From the NCBI RefSeq assembly GCF_019774615.1, contig NZ_CP081496.1:3782001-3846000 (forward strand): a stretch of DNA of 64,000 bases. The letters are read 5' to 3'. Below the pieces are notes generated by a model that ran no database searches, was not told the DNA's origin, and saw nothing but the letters and a program-made list of their open reading frames with translations. Position 1 is the stretch's first letter; the number at the start of each line of letters is the position of its first letter. The DNA is from Streptomyces sp. BHT-5-2. GTDB lineage: Bacteria; Actinomycetota; Actinomycetes; Streptomycetales; Streptomycetaceae. Made by a program: the position numbers and the translations under genes. Shown here in pieces: positions 1 to 7,351 of the stretch.

Positions 1-892
1 GAAGCACGATCCGGACAAGGAGCTGTTCGGGCAGGGCTTGGCAAACCTCGCCGCCCCGCTGTTCGGTGGCGTCCCGGCCACCGGAGCCATCGCCCGTACC
101 GCCGTCAACGTGCGCACCGGCGCGGGCTCCCGGCTCGCCGCCCTCACACACGCCGCCGTCCTCGCCGTGATCGTCTTCGCGGCTGCGCCGCTGGTCTCCA
201 AGATCCCGCTGGCTGCGCTGGCCGGTGTGCTGCTGGCGACCGCGGTCCGCATGGTCGAAGTCGGATCACTGCGGGCGATGGCGCGGGCAACCCGCTCGGA
301 TGCCGTCGTCCTGGTGCTGACCGCTGTGGCCACCCTCGCCCTGGATCTGGTGTACGCGGTGATCATCGGCCTGGTGGTGGCGGGCGCGCTGGCGCTGCGG
401 GCAGTGGCCAAGCAGGCCCGGATGGAACAGGTCCCCTTCGCACCGCACCTGCCCGGTGAGGACCGCGAGGAGGAACACCCGCTGCTGGCCGAGCACATCG
501 TCGCCTACCGGATGGACGGGCCGCTGTTCTTCGCCGGCGCCCACCGCTTCCTGCTGGAACTGTCCGAGGTCGCCGACGTACGGGTGGTGATCCTGCGCAT
601 GTCGCGGGTGACGACCATCGATGCCACCGGCGCGCTCGTCCTCAAGGACGCCGTAGAGAAACTGAACCGGCGCGGCATCATCGTGATGACCTCCGGCATA
701 CGGCCCGGCCAGCGTCAAGTCCTGGACTCCGTCGGCGCGTTGGACCTGCTGCGCCACGAGGGCCGGGAGTACGACACCACCCCCGAGGCCATCGCCGGCG
801 CCTGCGCCCACCTGCAGTGCGCCGGAGTCCTCCCGATCCCCGCCCAGAAGGCCGCTCCCGTCCCCGTGATCACCGAGGAGTCCCCCCGATGA
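1..892 (+). CDS. SulP-family anion transporter with STAS domain, 5'-partial
   Basis: The reading frame is open from base 2, so the N-terminal transport core lies outside the window. The visible part begins in the conserved SulP segment with the GGVPATGAIARTAVN signature. Further hydrophobic membrane helices follow, then a charged linker. The last ~110 residues form a cytoplasmic STAS domain (VVILRMSRVTTIDATGALVL). SulP proteins carry sulfate, bicarbonate or related anions across the cytoplasmic membrane; the substrate cannot be read from this fragment. The stop overlaps the next ATG (ATGA), so the gene leads an operon with the PNPOX-fold, ATPase and STAS genes downstream. Confidence 0.9.
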   Translation, partial: KHDPDKELFGQGLANLAAPLFGGVPATGAIARTAVNVRTGAGSRLAALTHAAVLAVIVFAAAPLVSKIPLAALAGVLLATAVRMVEVGSLRAMARATRSDAVVLVLTAVATLALDLVYAVIIGLVVAGALALRAVAKQARMEQVPFAPHLPGEDREEEHPLLAEHIVAYRMDGPLFFAGAHRFLLELSEVADVRVVILRMSRVTTIDATGALVLKDAVEKLNRRGIIVMTSGIRPGQRQVLDSVGALDLLRHEGREYDTTPEAIAGACAHLQCAGVLPIPAQKAAPVPVITEESPR

Positions 893-1347
893 CCACCCCA
901 CCCACCGCCGCGCGCCGCATGGTCGACATCTCCGGCGAGGAAGCCCTGTACCTTCTCGCAGGCGCCTCGCTGGGCCGGTTGGTGTACGAGCAGCGGGATG
1001 TGATCGCCGTTCGCCCGGCCGTGCATGTCCTGGAGTACGGGCGGCTCATCGTCCGCACGCCTGTCCCCGCGGCTACCCTGGCCGCCCGGGTCACCGTCAC
1101 GTACCACGCCGATCAGATCAACCCGACAACGGGCACCGGCTGGGCAGTGAGTGCATCCGGACTTGCCGAGGTCGTCACCGACCCCGGCGAGACTGGCCAC
1201 TACCGGCGCACCCTGTCGGGCTGGGTCCACGGCCCGCACGACACGCTGCTGCGTATCCATCCGCAGACCGTCAACGGCTACCGCTTCGCACACGCCGCCG
1301 GTCCCGCAAAGGCGCCGCCTGGCGCAGGAAGGCCCTCGTCCCGGTGA
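889..1347 (+). CDS. Pyridoxamine 5'-phosphate oxidase-fold (flavin-binding) protein
   Basis: A 152-residue protein starting at the ATG that overlaps the transporter stop. The order is a helical start (ISGEEALYLLAGASLGRL), then a split beta-barrel with PAVHVLEYGRLIVRT, VTYHADQINPTTGTGW and a C-terminal LRIHPQTVNGYRF strand. This pattern is seen in PNPOX-like FMN- or F420-binding proteins of actinobacterial stress islands. A decayed relative on the minus strand at 4890-5368 keeps the same motifs. Substrate and cofactor are unknown. Its coupling to a SulP pump and an anti-sigma-type ATPase suggests a stress or redox role, which is inference. Confidence 0.8.
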   Translation: MTTPPTAARRMVDISGEEALYLLAGASLGRLVYEQRDVIAVRPAVHVLEYGRLIVRTPVPAATLAARVTVTYHADQINPTTGTGWAVSASGLAEVVTDPGETGHYRRTLSGWVHGPHDTLLRIHPQTVNGYRFAHAAGPAKAPPGAGRPSSR

Positions 1348-1763
1348 CCGCCCAGCCCGTTGTCCTGCCGATGCGCTCTGTGCTCGTTGCGCCGAATGTT
1401 CCCGCCTCGGTCCGGCTGGCCCGCGAAACGGCCGAGCTGACCTATGCGGGCTGGCGCATCAGCCTCGGTCATCCCGTCCTTGGGCCGGCCTTGTTGGTGC
1501 TCAGCGAGCTGGTCACCAACAGCGTCCAGCACGCCGCTGAGTGCTCGCCCCAGATCACTGTCACCTACGCGGCAGGCGCCGACGTGCTGGCCTTCGCCGT
1601 CCACGACCGCGACCCCTACGCACCCGATCCGCTCAGTTTCCCCCAGAGCCCCGGAGGACTGGCCACCGTCGCCGAACTCACCGCCGAATGGGGCGGCACC
1701 TGGACGGTCCGGCCGGACGCGGACGGCGGCGGCAAGAGCGTATGGATCACCCTGCCGCTGTGA
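1344..1763 (+). CDS. ATP-binding protein, anti-sigma factor (HATPase) type
   Basis: A GTG start overlaps the previous stop (GTGA), giving 139 residues. The sequence carries a GHKL/HATPase fold: the N-box ELVTNSVQHA around residues 55-64, then AVHDRDP as a G1-like box, GGLATVAELTAEWG and a final beta strand (SVWITLPL). Proteins of this size in Streptomyces are mostly RsbW/SpoIIAB-like anti-sigma or regulatory ATPases. They phosphorylate or bind STAS partners, and a STAS gene follows directly. A second copy of this family lies at 6301-6789. Confidence 0.85.
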   Translation: MTAQPVVLPMRSVLVAPNVPASVRLARETAELTYAGWRISLGHPVLGPALLVLSELVTNSVQHAAECSPQITVTYAAGADVLAFAVHDRDPYAPDPLSFPQSPGGLATVAELTAEWGGTWTVRPDADGGGKSVWITLPL

Positions 1764-2154
1764 CCTGGGCATCCTCTCGCTGTCCGGCTACCTCGGCCCG
1801 CAAGACACCGTCCGCTTCGCAGGTGCCATCTCCTGGGTGCTGGCACGCGGGGCCGGCCCGGTGGTCCTGGACGTGACCGCGCTTGAGGGGTGGACGGTGG
1901 CCGGCCAGGCCGCGATTGCCGAGGCCGCCCGGCAACTGGCCGCACACGGCAGGCCGTTGGAACTCGCCGCGATTCCCGCGGACGGCTCCCTCGTCCCCGA
2001 TGAGACGTGCCCGGCGCTGCCGGTGCATCACAACCTGGACACTGCCCTGCTCGCCCGCCCCATCGCGGGGGCGTCGGGTACGCGGCAGCAGTGGCGTACC
2101 ACCGGCTGGCCGACCGACGCCCTGATCAGCCACGGCTGGCCTGCGGGGCCGTAG
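1760..2154 (+). pseudogene. STAS-domain protein (anti-sigma antagonist type), start region probably frameshifted
   Basis: From about base 1765 this frame encodes a STAS-like domain: LGILSLSGYLGPQDTV, then GPVVLDVTALEGWTVAGQAA, then RPLELAAIPADGSLVP. No ATG, GTG or TTG lies in frame at a sensible place. A GTG at 1760 overlaps the upstream stop but is in another frame. Restoring one C after GTGACC would give V-T-L-G-I-L in frame, so I infer a 1-nt deletion near 1764; a CTG start is the alternative. Its natural partner would be the ATPase immediately upstream. A shorter relative lies at 2697-2870 on the other strand. Confidence 0.6.
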
Positions 2155-2548
2155 GCCGCGGGGGCAGGGGGCCGAGGTGGGTGGCGACGCGGTCGCGCAG
2201 GAGCAGGTACTCGTTCCAGCGGCGGGGCAGCGGGCCGAGGGGCCGTTTGACGATGCGGGCCCCGGTGACGGTCTGACCGTCGGTGAACTGCTCCGAGGTG
2301 AGATCGAGTTCGATGCCGCTGGGCAGGCGGTTCCACCAGTGGTAGCCGGCCGGCTCTCCGGCATGGTGCACGTCGCCGAGCATGAGGTCGCCGCCGAAGA
2401 GGTCGTGGACCACGAGAGCGGTGATGTCGCAGTGCCCCCAGGCGGGGTTGCCCGGCTGCCAGTCGGCGACATCATCGGGCGAGCAGGTGTCGGCGGCCCA
2501 ACTCGCGCGGAAGGCACGGTCGATACCGATCAGGCTCCACGGTGTCAT
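2126..2548 (-). CDS. YunG-like conserved small protein
   Basis: Starting at the ATG at 2548 gives 140 residues; an upstream ATG ten codons earlier is possible. Conserved features are a Trp/Asp-rich N-terminus (SWAADTCSPDD), the stretch NPAWGHCDITALVVHD with a Cys-Asp pair, and YHWWNRLPSGIELDLTSEQF. This pattern resembles the YunG family of short conserved proteins, whose function is not established to my knowledge. The gene faces the STAS gene and overlaps its 3' end by 29 nt in opposite orientation. Confidence 0.65.
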   Translation of the reverse strand: MTPWSLIGIDRAFRASWAADTCSPDDVADWQPGNPAWGHCDITALVVHDLFGGDLMLGDVHHAGEPAGYHWWNRLPSGIELDLTSEQFTDGQTVTGARIVKRPLGPLPRRWNEYLLLRDRVATHLGPLPPRPTAPQASRG

Positions 2549-2696
2549 GCTGTCCAGTGTGCCGGTGGGGACCGACATTCGTCCGCGTCCGCAGCACGCG
2601 GCTCCGCCGAACGCGACCAGTGGCCCGGCAGCGACTCCGGAGCATGTCACTGCCGGGCATGGCCTCCGCTCCTCTCCCCACGGAAGGAGGAGGTTC

Positions 2697-2870
2697 TCAG
2701 TCCTGGGGAGCGAGAGCGTCCAGGGCGGTGTGGAGGATCGGGCCGGCGCTGCGGGCCCGAACCCACACCATGGCGCCGGCGAAGCGGACAAGGGCTTCAC
2801 CGCCGAGGTGGCCGGTCAACGTCAGGACCGTCACGTCGCGATGGGTGGTGTACTGCCAGTCCGGACTCAT
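2697..2870 (-). CDS. Short STAS-like fragment (57 residues)
   Basis: The ATG at 2870 overlaps the stop of the zinc-ribbon frame (ATGA). The product has the first half of a STAS fold: RDVTVLTLTGHLGGEALVRF, then AGAMVWVRARSAGPIL. It aligns by eye with the STAS protein at 1760-2154 (SLSGYLGPQDTVRFAGAISWV). It stops after 57 residues, where STAS domains need about 100, so it is probably a truncated remnant. A minimal domain cannot be excluded. Confidence 0.5.
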   Translation of the reverse strand: MSPDWQYTTHRDVTVLTLTGHLGGEALVRFAGAMVWVRARSAGPILHTALDALAPQD

Positions 2871-3063
2871 GCCCGTGCCCGACGGTTCGGTGCGGTGGCG
2901 ACGACCTCGCGGCCGCCCCGGGCGAGATCCAGCCGGATCACTCGTTCGTGTCCGCAGCCGGGGCAGTGGCCCTGCGCGGCCAGGGCGGCAGCGTGGCAGG
3001 TCAGACCGCAGGCGGGCATTTGAGAAGAGTGGCGCCTGCGCCGCGCAGGGGCGTGATCCGCAC
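2867..3063 (-). pseudogene. Zinc-ribbon protein, single-base frameshift
   Basis: A GTG at 3063 sits 6-7 nt after a strong GGAGGGA ribosome-binding site and encodes VRITPLRGAGATLLKC before running off frame. A second frame then continues with ACGLTCHAAALAAQGHCPGC and ends ...NRRARA at 2867. Joining the frames near 3012-3017 gives CPAC...CPGC, a proper four-Cys zinc ribbon. The break therefore destroys the first Cys pair, unless translation starts at an internal ATG. It shares an operon with the short STAS fragment and is divergent from an ArsR gene. Confidence 0.6.
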
Positions 3064-3089
3064 GAAACTCCCTCCGAAGACTTCTGGAG

Positions 3090-3105
3090 TTGCTAACTTT
3101 AGCAA
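3090..3105. promoter_or_regulatory. Perfect inverted repeat, candidate ArsR operator
   Basis: TTGCTAA-CT-TTAGCAA is a perfect 7+7 palindrome between the divergent zinc-ribbon gene and the ArsR gene. It is followed at once by ATTCGCAAG, partly repeating a half-site. ArsR/SmtB proteins bind such short AT-centred palindromes, so autoregulation is likely (inference). The promoter region of the paralogous ArsR operon near 7388-7400 shares the octamer CAATTCGC on its minus strand. Confidence 0.6.
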
Positions 3106-3229
3106 TTCGCAAGGTCATGGACCCAGGCAAGTTGGGTGAGGATGGCCGTATGACGTTGACGAATGGGTGGACTCGATGCGCGGGAGAGCGGTCGCCACGG
3201 CCGTTGAGGACTGGCGGGAGGCAGGTCCG

Positions 3230-3589
3230 GTGAGCGCACCGCTGTATCAGCTCAAAGCGGAGTTCTTCAAGACCTTGGGGCACCCGGTACGCATTCGGGT
3301 ACTGGAGCTGTTGAGCGAGCGTGAGCATGCGGTCTCGGAGATGCTGGCGCAGATGGATGTGGAGCCGGCGTTTCTGTCCCAGCAGCTCGCGGTTCTCAGG
3401 CGCGCCAATCTGGTCGTAACCCGTAGGGAGGGTTCGGCCGTCTATTACTCGTTGACCAGTCCTGATGTGGCGGAGCTGCTCAAGGTGGCGCGCACCATCC
3501 TGACCGGGGTGCTGACCGGGCAGGCCGAGCTGCTGGCGGACCTGCGGGCCAATACTGCGCAAGGCAAGCCGGGCCGCGCACCGTCGTAG
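3230..3589 (+). CDS. ArsR-family winged-helix transcriptional regulator
   Basis: I chose the GTG at 3230 because GGAGG lies about 9 nt upstream and the paralog at 6786 starts at the same point; an in-frame GTG at 3167 would add 21 residues. The product has 119 residues: PLYQLKAEFFKTLGHPVRIRVLELL, the recognition helix region AFLSQQLAVLRR and the wing VVTRREGSAVYYSL. No Cys cluster typical of metal-sensing ArsR proteins is seen, so it probably senses something else. About 60% of positions look shared with the second ArsR copy. Confidence 0.85.
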   Translation: MSAPLYQLKAEFFKTLGHPVRIRVLELLSEREHAVSEMLAQMDVEPAFLSQQLAVLRRANLVVTRREGSAVYYSLTSPDVAELLKVARTILTGVLTGQAELLADLRANTAQGKPGRAPS

Positions 3590-3696
3590 CCCCTTGATCG
3601 GCGGCCGTTCCTCATGCGCATCCTGCGCCTGGGGGCAGGGAGGAGCGGCCGCTCCGCGCATCGTGAGGCGTTGGAATCCCTGACGTGCAGGAGTCT

Positions 3697-4200
3697 GTGA
3701 TGAGCCTGCTGCGCAAGATCCGTGACACCGGGCGGGTGGCGGAGCCCGCTCCGCCACGGCCGCGGACCGCACCTCCAGCGGAACATGACCGAGCCGCTGC
3801 ACCCACATCGCCGCACCCGAACTCCCCAAGTACGCGGGTGACTTGCTCGCCGCAGGCCGCCGCATCGCCCTGGTCGCCGCCCACCACGACACCGAGCAGG
3901 CCCCTGGCGGCCGGGCCGTTCGGGTGGTCTACCTCTTTACCTCCGGCCCGCCCGATGTCCGCACCGAACTCCACGTCCGCCTCGACGTCGACCGGCCCGA
4001 GCTGCCCACCCTCGCCCGCCTCTCCTTTCCCACCGGCCGGTTCGAACGCGAGATGCGCGACCTGCACGGCGTCGTCCCCCTGGACCACCCCCTGCCCCAG
4101 CGCCTGGTCCGCCACTTCCACCGGCCCAAAGGCTGGTACCCCATGCGCCCCGACGCCGGCCCCCACCGCCCTTCGCCAAACACAGCGAAAACAATCGGAA
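3697..4200 (+). pseudogene. Remnants of hydrogenase/complex I-like NuoB- and NuoC-type subunits
   Basis: The ATG at 3697 encodes MSLLRKIRDTGRVAEPAP, like the N-terminus of NuoB/HyfI-type small subunits, and runs out after about 30 residues. At 3785 MTEPLH begins another frame, and from about 3800 a third frame continues IAAPELPKYAGDLLAAGRR. That frame leads into the 30-kDa subunit hallmark FEREMRDLHGVVPLDHPLPQRLVRH and GWYPMRPDAG, as in NuoC or the HyfG N-terminus. The large catalytic domain is missing. The last frame reads through without a stop into the BlaI gene. I infer a deletion-scarred formate hydrogenlyase/hydrogenase-4-like operon. Confidence 0.6.
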
Positions 4201-4229
4201 TTCACAACGCCTCCCACTATTCTTCTTGC

Positions 4230-4595
4230 ATGCCGAGACCCTTGGGTGATCTGGAAGACGTGGTAATGACGCGGATCTGGGAATGGAACCGCCCGGCCAC
4301 CGTTCGAGAAGTTCTGGAGGATCTCCAGAAGGAACGGTCGATCGCCTACACCACCGTCATGACCGTATTGGACAACCTCCATCAGAAGGGCTGGGTCCGC
4401 CGCGAAGCCGAAGGCCGCGCCTATCGGTACAAGGCGGTCTCCACTCGCGCCGCCTACGCAGCCGCACTGATGAACGAAGCATGGTCCACCAGCGACAACC
4501 CCGCCGCCACACTCGTCGCCTTCTTCGGCATGATGTCACCGGAACAGCGACAAGCCCTCCGCGACGCCCTAAGGATGGCCCGGGCCGACGATTAG
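4230..4595 (+). CDS. BlaI/MecI/CopY-family transcriptional repressor
   Basis: The ATG at 4230 gives 121 residues with the family pattern PLGDLEDVVMTRIWEWNRPATVREVLEDL. The HTH region IAYTTVMTVLDNLHQKGWV and wing REAEGRAYRYKAV follow, then a helical dimerisation tail. BlaI repressors usually pair with an M56 membrane protease, but none is adjacent, so target and signal are unknown. The same frame is open upstream into the NuoC-like remnant, so longer annotations (start at 3843) would be an artefactual fusion. Confidence 0.85.
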   Translation: MPRPLGDLEDVVMTRIWEWNRPATVREVLEDLQKERSIAYTTVMTVLDNLHQKGWVRREAEGRAYRYKAVSTRAAYAAALMNEAWSTSDNPAATLVAFFGMMSPEQRQALRDALRMARADD

Positions 4596-4889
4596 CGAGA
4601 ACGAAGCCAAGGAAAAAATAGGGCGGTGCCCGAAAAATGACCACGGAATAGGCTCGAAAAATAGAGTCGCGAGCCGAGGTCGACGCCTTGCCCCGACTTG
4701 ACCTGACCAGCGGCGTGAATTTCGCCCTCTGCGTCACTCGGCACCAGGCCGTTCTGGGGACCGTACAACAATCAGCCATCCCAGTCCGGAAGCAGCGGAT
4801 ACTCGCGTCGCGTCATGAACTCCAAGCTTTTGCTACCTTCCAAACGTTGGCCTGAGCTGGTTCTTCGCAAGATCGGCGGACCCAGGGGT
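4596..4889. other. Intergenic, no gene seen
   Basis: About 290 bases, visibly more AT-rich than the surroundings (runs such as GGAAAAAATAG and CGAAAAATAG). I see no coding pattern, tRNA or clear terminator. It may be regulatory or foreign DNA. Confidence 0.4.
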
Positions 4890-5368
4890 TCAAGGCACGA
4901 CTGTGAGCTCGTCGCCGTTGGGTCGCCATGCCGGCGCGGGTCCGGTGCGGACCAGTCGATACCCGGTGACGATGTCAGAGCTGATGCGCACGATCTGGTC
5001 CATGCCACCGCCACCGTCGACCCACCGAGTCAACAGGTCCCGTTAGCGGGCCAGTTCCGCAGGGTCACTCACCAAACTCGCCGTACCGGTAACGCCCCGC
5101 ACCAGCCGGTCCGGGTGGCCGGGGCGATCTCGTCGGCCTCATACGCGACAACACCGCAGCCCGCGTCCGATCCCACCGGGGACAGGCTCTTGCGGCTACG
5201 GGTCACCACCACCCAGCCGTCGTCAACGAGATGATGGACCAGACCGATGGCGGGCAGCGTCTGATGGGAGAAGACCACATGCCCCGCCGCGACCCCGGCC
5301 AGCCTGTCCAGGCACTGCGCACGCGAAAGCTCAATCCTGCGCGCAGGTCCGGTTGGCCTGGCGCTCAC
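4890..5368 (-). pseudogene. PNPOX-fold protein, frameshifted and with an internal stop
   Basis: The GTG at 5368 overlaps the stop of the SLOG gene. The first ~85 residues read IELSRAQCLDRLAGVAAGHV, then VVYEADEI-like and TRTGW signatures (here VVAYEADEIAPATRTGW) as in the intact gene at 889-1347. The frame then shifts near 5100; the next frame gives RLVRGVTGTASLVSDPAELAR, a TAA stop where Tyr is expected, then TRWVDGGGGMDQIVRISSDI and VTGYRLVRTG to a stop at 4890. Two independent lesions make this a decaying gene rather than one sequencing slip. Confidence 0.7.
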
Positions 5369-5904
5369 GAGGACTCACCAGGGAGGTCCAAAGGCTGCGT
5401 GCTGCGACGTATGCAGTCGCGCGCTCGGAGAGTCTCAGTCGCGATGCTTCGGCTGCGGGCATAGGTGATCAAATGCGCTGTGGCGTCTTGGGCATGGGAC
5501 GCCGAGCCGTCCCAGACCACCAGTACTTGACGGCTGGAACAAACGAGACGTTCATCGGCGCTCCTACATGCGCTCCGATCCACCGGGTCGTACGGAACCA
5601 GGCGCACATGCGCGGCGAGGAACAACAACTCCCCGGCCGCCGCCCGGTCAGGGGCCGGGAGCAGCGCGGGCACCGAGCCCTGCGAAGGCAGTACGACCAC
5701 CAGCGGCAGACCGGCCTTGCGCGCGGCCCGCCCGGCCACAACCGGCAGTCCCCGACCGGCCCGCACCAAGACCATCGAACCCGGCTGGGCCAGACGTTCG
5801 AGGCTGTCGCCCAGCTCGGCCTCCAACGGCTTCCACGTCTGCGGGGTGAGGTCCGTGTGACCCACGACAGCGATCACCGTCCTGCGCCTTCCCTTCTCCA
5901 GCAT
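5365..5904 (-). CDS. SLOG-like Rossmann-fold protein of stress islands
   Basis: Starting at the ATG at 5904 the product has 179 residues. It opens with TVIAVVGHTDLTP, a Rossmann-like nucleotide loop, followed by MVLVRAGRGLPVVAGRAARKAG, PLVVVLPSQGSVP, and VLVVWDGSASHAQDATAHLI near the end. This arrangement matches actinobacterial SLOG/YpsA-like proteins that may bind a nucleotide or its derivative; no reaction can be assigned. It is co-transcribed with the broken PNPOX gene (GTGA overlap). Confidence 0.6.
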   Translation of the reverse strand: MLEKGRRRTVIAVVGHTDLTPQTWKPLEAELGDSLERLAQPGSMVLVRAGRGLPVVAGRAARKAGLPLVVVLPSQGSVPALLPAPDRAAAGELLFLAAHVRLVPYDPVDRSACRSADERLVCSSRQVLVVWDGSASHAQDATAHLITYARSRSIATETLRARDCIRRSTQPLDLPGESS

Positions 5905-5920
5905 GATTGGGCTCGGCCAC

Positions 5921-6100
5921 CTACTTGCCGGCGTGACTACCGAGGTAAAACAGGAGCGCCAGAAAACCGAGCAGGAGGTGACTGCCGGCGATGTAGATGA
6001 ACACCCGCCAAGACGCACCCCGCTCCTTCCGCTCTTCGGACATCCCACCGCCGAAGGACGGTTCGGGTATCGAGTGATCGTTGGCCTGGTTGTCAGGCAT
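5921..6100 (-). CDS. Small single-span membrane protein (DUF6126-like)
   Basis: 59 residues from the ATG at 6100. The N-terminal half is polar (GGGMSEERKERGASW). The C-terminal half is one hydrophobic helix, RVFIYIAGSHLLLGFLALLF, ending YLGSHAGK. This composition resembles the DUF6126 family of Streptomyces membrane peptides; the family call is from memory and only moderate. It lies 16 nt upstream of the SLOG gene in the same direction, so they are probably in one transcript. Confidence 0.6.
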   Translation of the reverse strand: MPDNQANDHSIPEPSFGGGMSEERKERGASWRVFIYIAGSHLLLGFLALLFYLGSHAGK

Positions 6101-6125
6101 GGCTGCTCTCCTGGGGTGTTGGATA

Positions 6126-6317
6126 TCAGGGCCCGGTGATCCAGTAACGGGTTGTATCCGGACCGGCGGCCCCGTCTGTCCGGCCCACCGTGACCAGCAT
6201 GGTGACCTCGTCGAGCTCCGCCTCAGGCGACGGACAGTCTTCGTCCGCACGCAGGTACGTGACCGCACAGCGCAGGAAACAAGCCTCTTTCCACCATGGC
6301 TCACCGGGCATCGGCAT
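6126..6317 (-). CDS. Small hypothetical protein in the ATPase operon
   Basis: 63 residues from the ATG at 6317 (or 61 from the second ATG). It overlaps the 3' end of the ATPase gene by 17 nt. Contents include GEPWWKEACFLRCAVTYLRA with two Cys and an acidic stretch ADEDCPSPEAELDEV. No family is recognised. Coding is supported mainly by the tight overlap and the codon bias. Confidence 0.45.
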   Translation of the reverse strand: MPMPGEPWWKEACFLRCAVTYLRADEDCPSPEAELDEVTMLVTVGRTDGAAGPDTTRYWITGP

Positions 6318-6789
6318 CGGGGATGAGGAAACGGGCCAGGACGTCCTTGCCGTGGCCGGCCCAGTCGGGCTCGACGGTGAGTGTGCCGTTGAACCACGCG
6401 GTCAGCTCGGCAATGGTCCGCAGCCCCACGCCCACCGCATCGCCTTCCACTTTCGGGATCCGAGGGTCTCGGTCGGCCACACCGATCACGAGCTGCCCGG
6501 CACCGACCGTGACCCCCCCATCCGCCGAGGGCGACCGGTCCGCAGCGTGACGCAGCACATTGGCCACCAGCTCGCTGACCACCAGCAGCGCCACGTCCGA
6601 AAGCAACGACTTCGGGGCGATACCGAACTCGGCAAGCCTCGCGTCCGCCTCCCGCCGAGCCATGCGCACCGCACCGGGCTCGACGGCCACGGTGAACACA
6701 TGCCGCCGCACCTGCGGCAACGTGTGCTCGCAGGCAGCGGTGGGCGAGATCTCCTGCCGCCGCGGCAGGAAGCGACCCACCCACCTCAC
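6301..6789 (-). CDS. ATP-binding protein, anti-sigma factor (HATPase) type
   Basis: 162 residues from the ATG at 6789, which overlaps the ArsR stop by 4 nt. The HATPase N-box ELVANVLRHA lies around residues 75-84, with VGVADRDPRIPK and GVGLRTIAELTAWF forming the G1/G2 region and a final VLARFLI strand. It is the second member of this family in the window after 1344-1763. Here it is controlled by an ArsR operon rather than linked to a transporter. A STAS partner is not adjacent. Confidence 0.8.
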   Translation of the reverse strand: MRWVGRFLPRRQEISPTAACEHTLPQVRRHVFTVAVEPGAVRMARREADARLAEFGIAPKSLLSDVALLVVSELVANVLRHAADRSPSADGGVTVGAGQLVIGVADRDPRIPKVEGDAVGVGLRTIAELTAWFNGTLTVEPDWAGHGKDVLARFLIPDADAR

Positions 6790-7148
6790 GACGCCCCCTC
6801 CCCCACACCCGCGCCAGACTCCCTCAGCTGGGCGAGAAGGTCCTGCTGTCCGGCCAGCAGCTCCACGAGGATCCGCCGCGCCGCCCCCAACAGCTCCGCC
6901 ACATCCCCACCCGCCAGCTCATACACCACGGTCGTACCGCCGCGCGTCGCGGACACGATCCCCGCCCGGCGCAACACCGCCAGCTGCTGCGAAAGGCTGG
7001 ACGGCTCGATCTCGATCGCCGCCAGCAGGTCGCGCACCGGCATCGCCCCGTCCTGCAGCAACTCCAGCACCCTGATACGCACCGGATGCCCCAGCATCCG
7101 AAACAACTCCGCCTTCGCCTGATACAGCGGAACCCGCACCCCGTTCAC
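6786..7148 (-). CDS. ArsR-family winged-helix regulator, paralog of 3230-3589
   Basis: The GTG at 7148 overlaps the stop of the preceding small gene and gives 120 residues. The sequence PLYQAKAELFRMLGHPVRIR and the recognition region SLSQQLAVLRRAGIV closely match the first ArsR. No metal-binding Cys motif is visible. It is the second gene of a tight operon (small acidic protein, ArsR, ATPase, small proteins, SLOG), so it may autoregulate the whole unit. Confidence 0.85.
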   Translation of the reverse strand: MNGVRVPLYQAKAELFRMLGHPVRIRVLELLQDGAMPVRDLLAAIEIEPSSLSQQLAVLRRAGIVSATRGGTTVVYELAGGDVAELLGAARRILVELLAGQQDLLAQLRESGAGVGEGAS

Positions 7149-7351
7149 GCCGCGCCCCCGTTCTCGCCCTCCGAAGCGACACCGAGATCCACGCCGAGAT
7201 CCACGCCGAGGTCGCGCGCTATCCGCAGTGCGTCTTCGAGCTCGCCCTCGGCCACGGCCGCCTCGTACGTGTCCTCGGCCTCGTATGCCTCCGCGACCGC
7301 GGCCCGCGCCCGACGTACCCGCTCCAGCACTGCTTCGGTGAAGCCGCCCAC
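7145..7351 (-). CDS. Small acidic helical protein heading the ArsR operon
   Basis: I chose the GTG at 7351 because GGAGG precedes it by about 5 nt; longer starts at upstream GTGs are possible. The product has 68 residues: VGGFTEAVLERVRRARAAVA, then an Ala/Glu-rich helix and a short repeat DLGVDLGVDLGV made by a 12-bp DNA repeat. No family is recognised. Its stop overlaps the ArsR start (GTGA), implying translational coupling. Confidence 0.55.
   Translation of the reverse strand: MGGFTEAVLERVRRARAAVAEAYEAEDTYEAAVAEGELEDALRIARDLGVDLGVDLGVASEGENGGAA
7182..7217. repeat. 12-bp tandem repeat, two exact and one degenerate copy
   Basis: CCGAGATCCACG occurs at 7182-7193 and 7194-7205, followed by a diverged third copy. 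It lies inside the small acidic gene, encodes the repeated D-L-G-V, and could vary in copy number. Confidence 0.7.

Noticed and set aside
3843..4595. Single 250-residue gene covering the NuoC-like piece and BlaI
   Set aside because: BlaI proteins start at the position of 4230; the upstream part belongs to another family and is a remnant.
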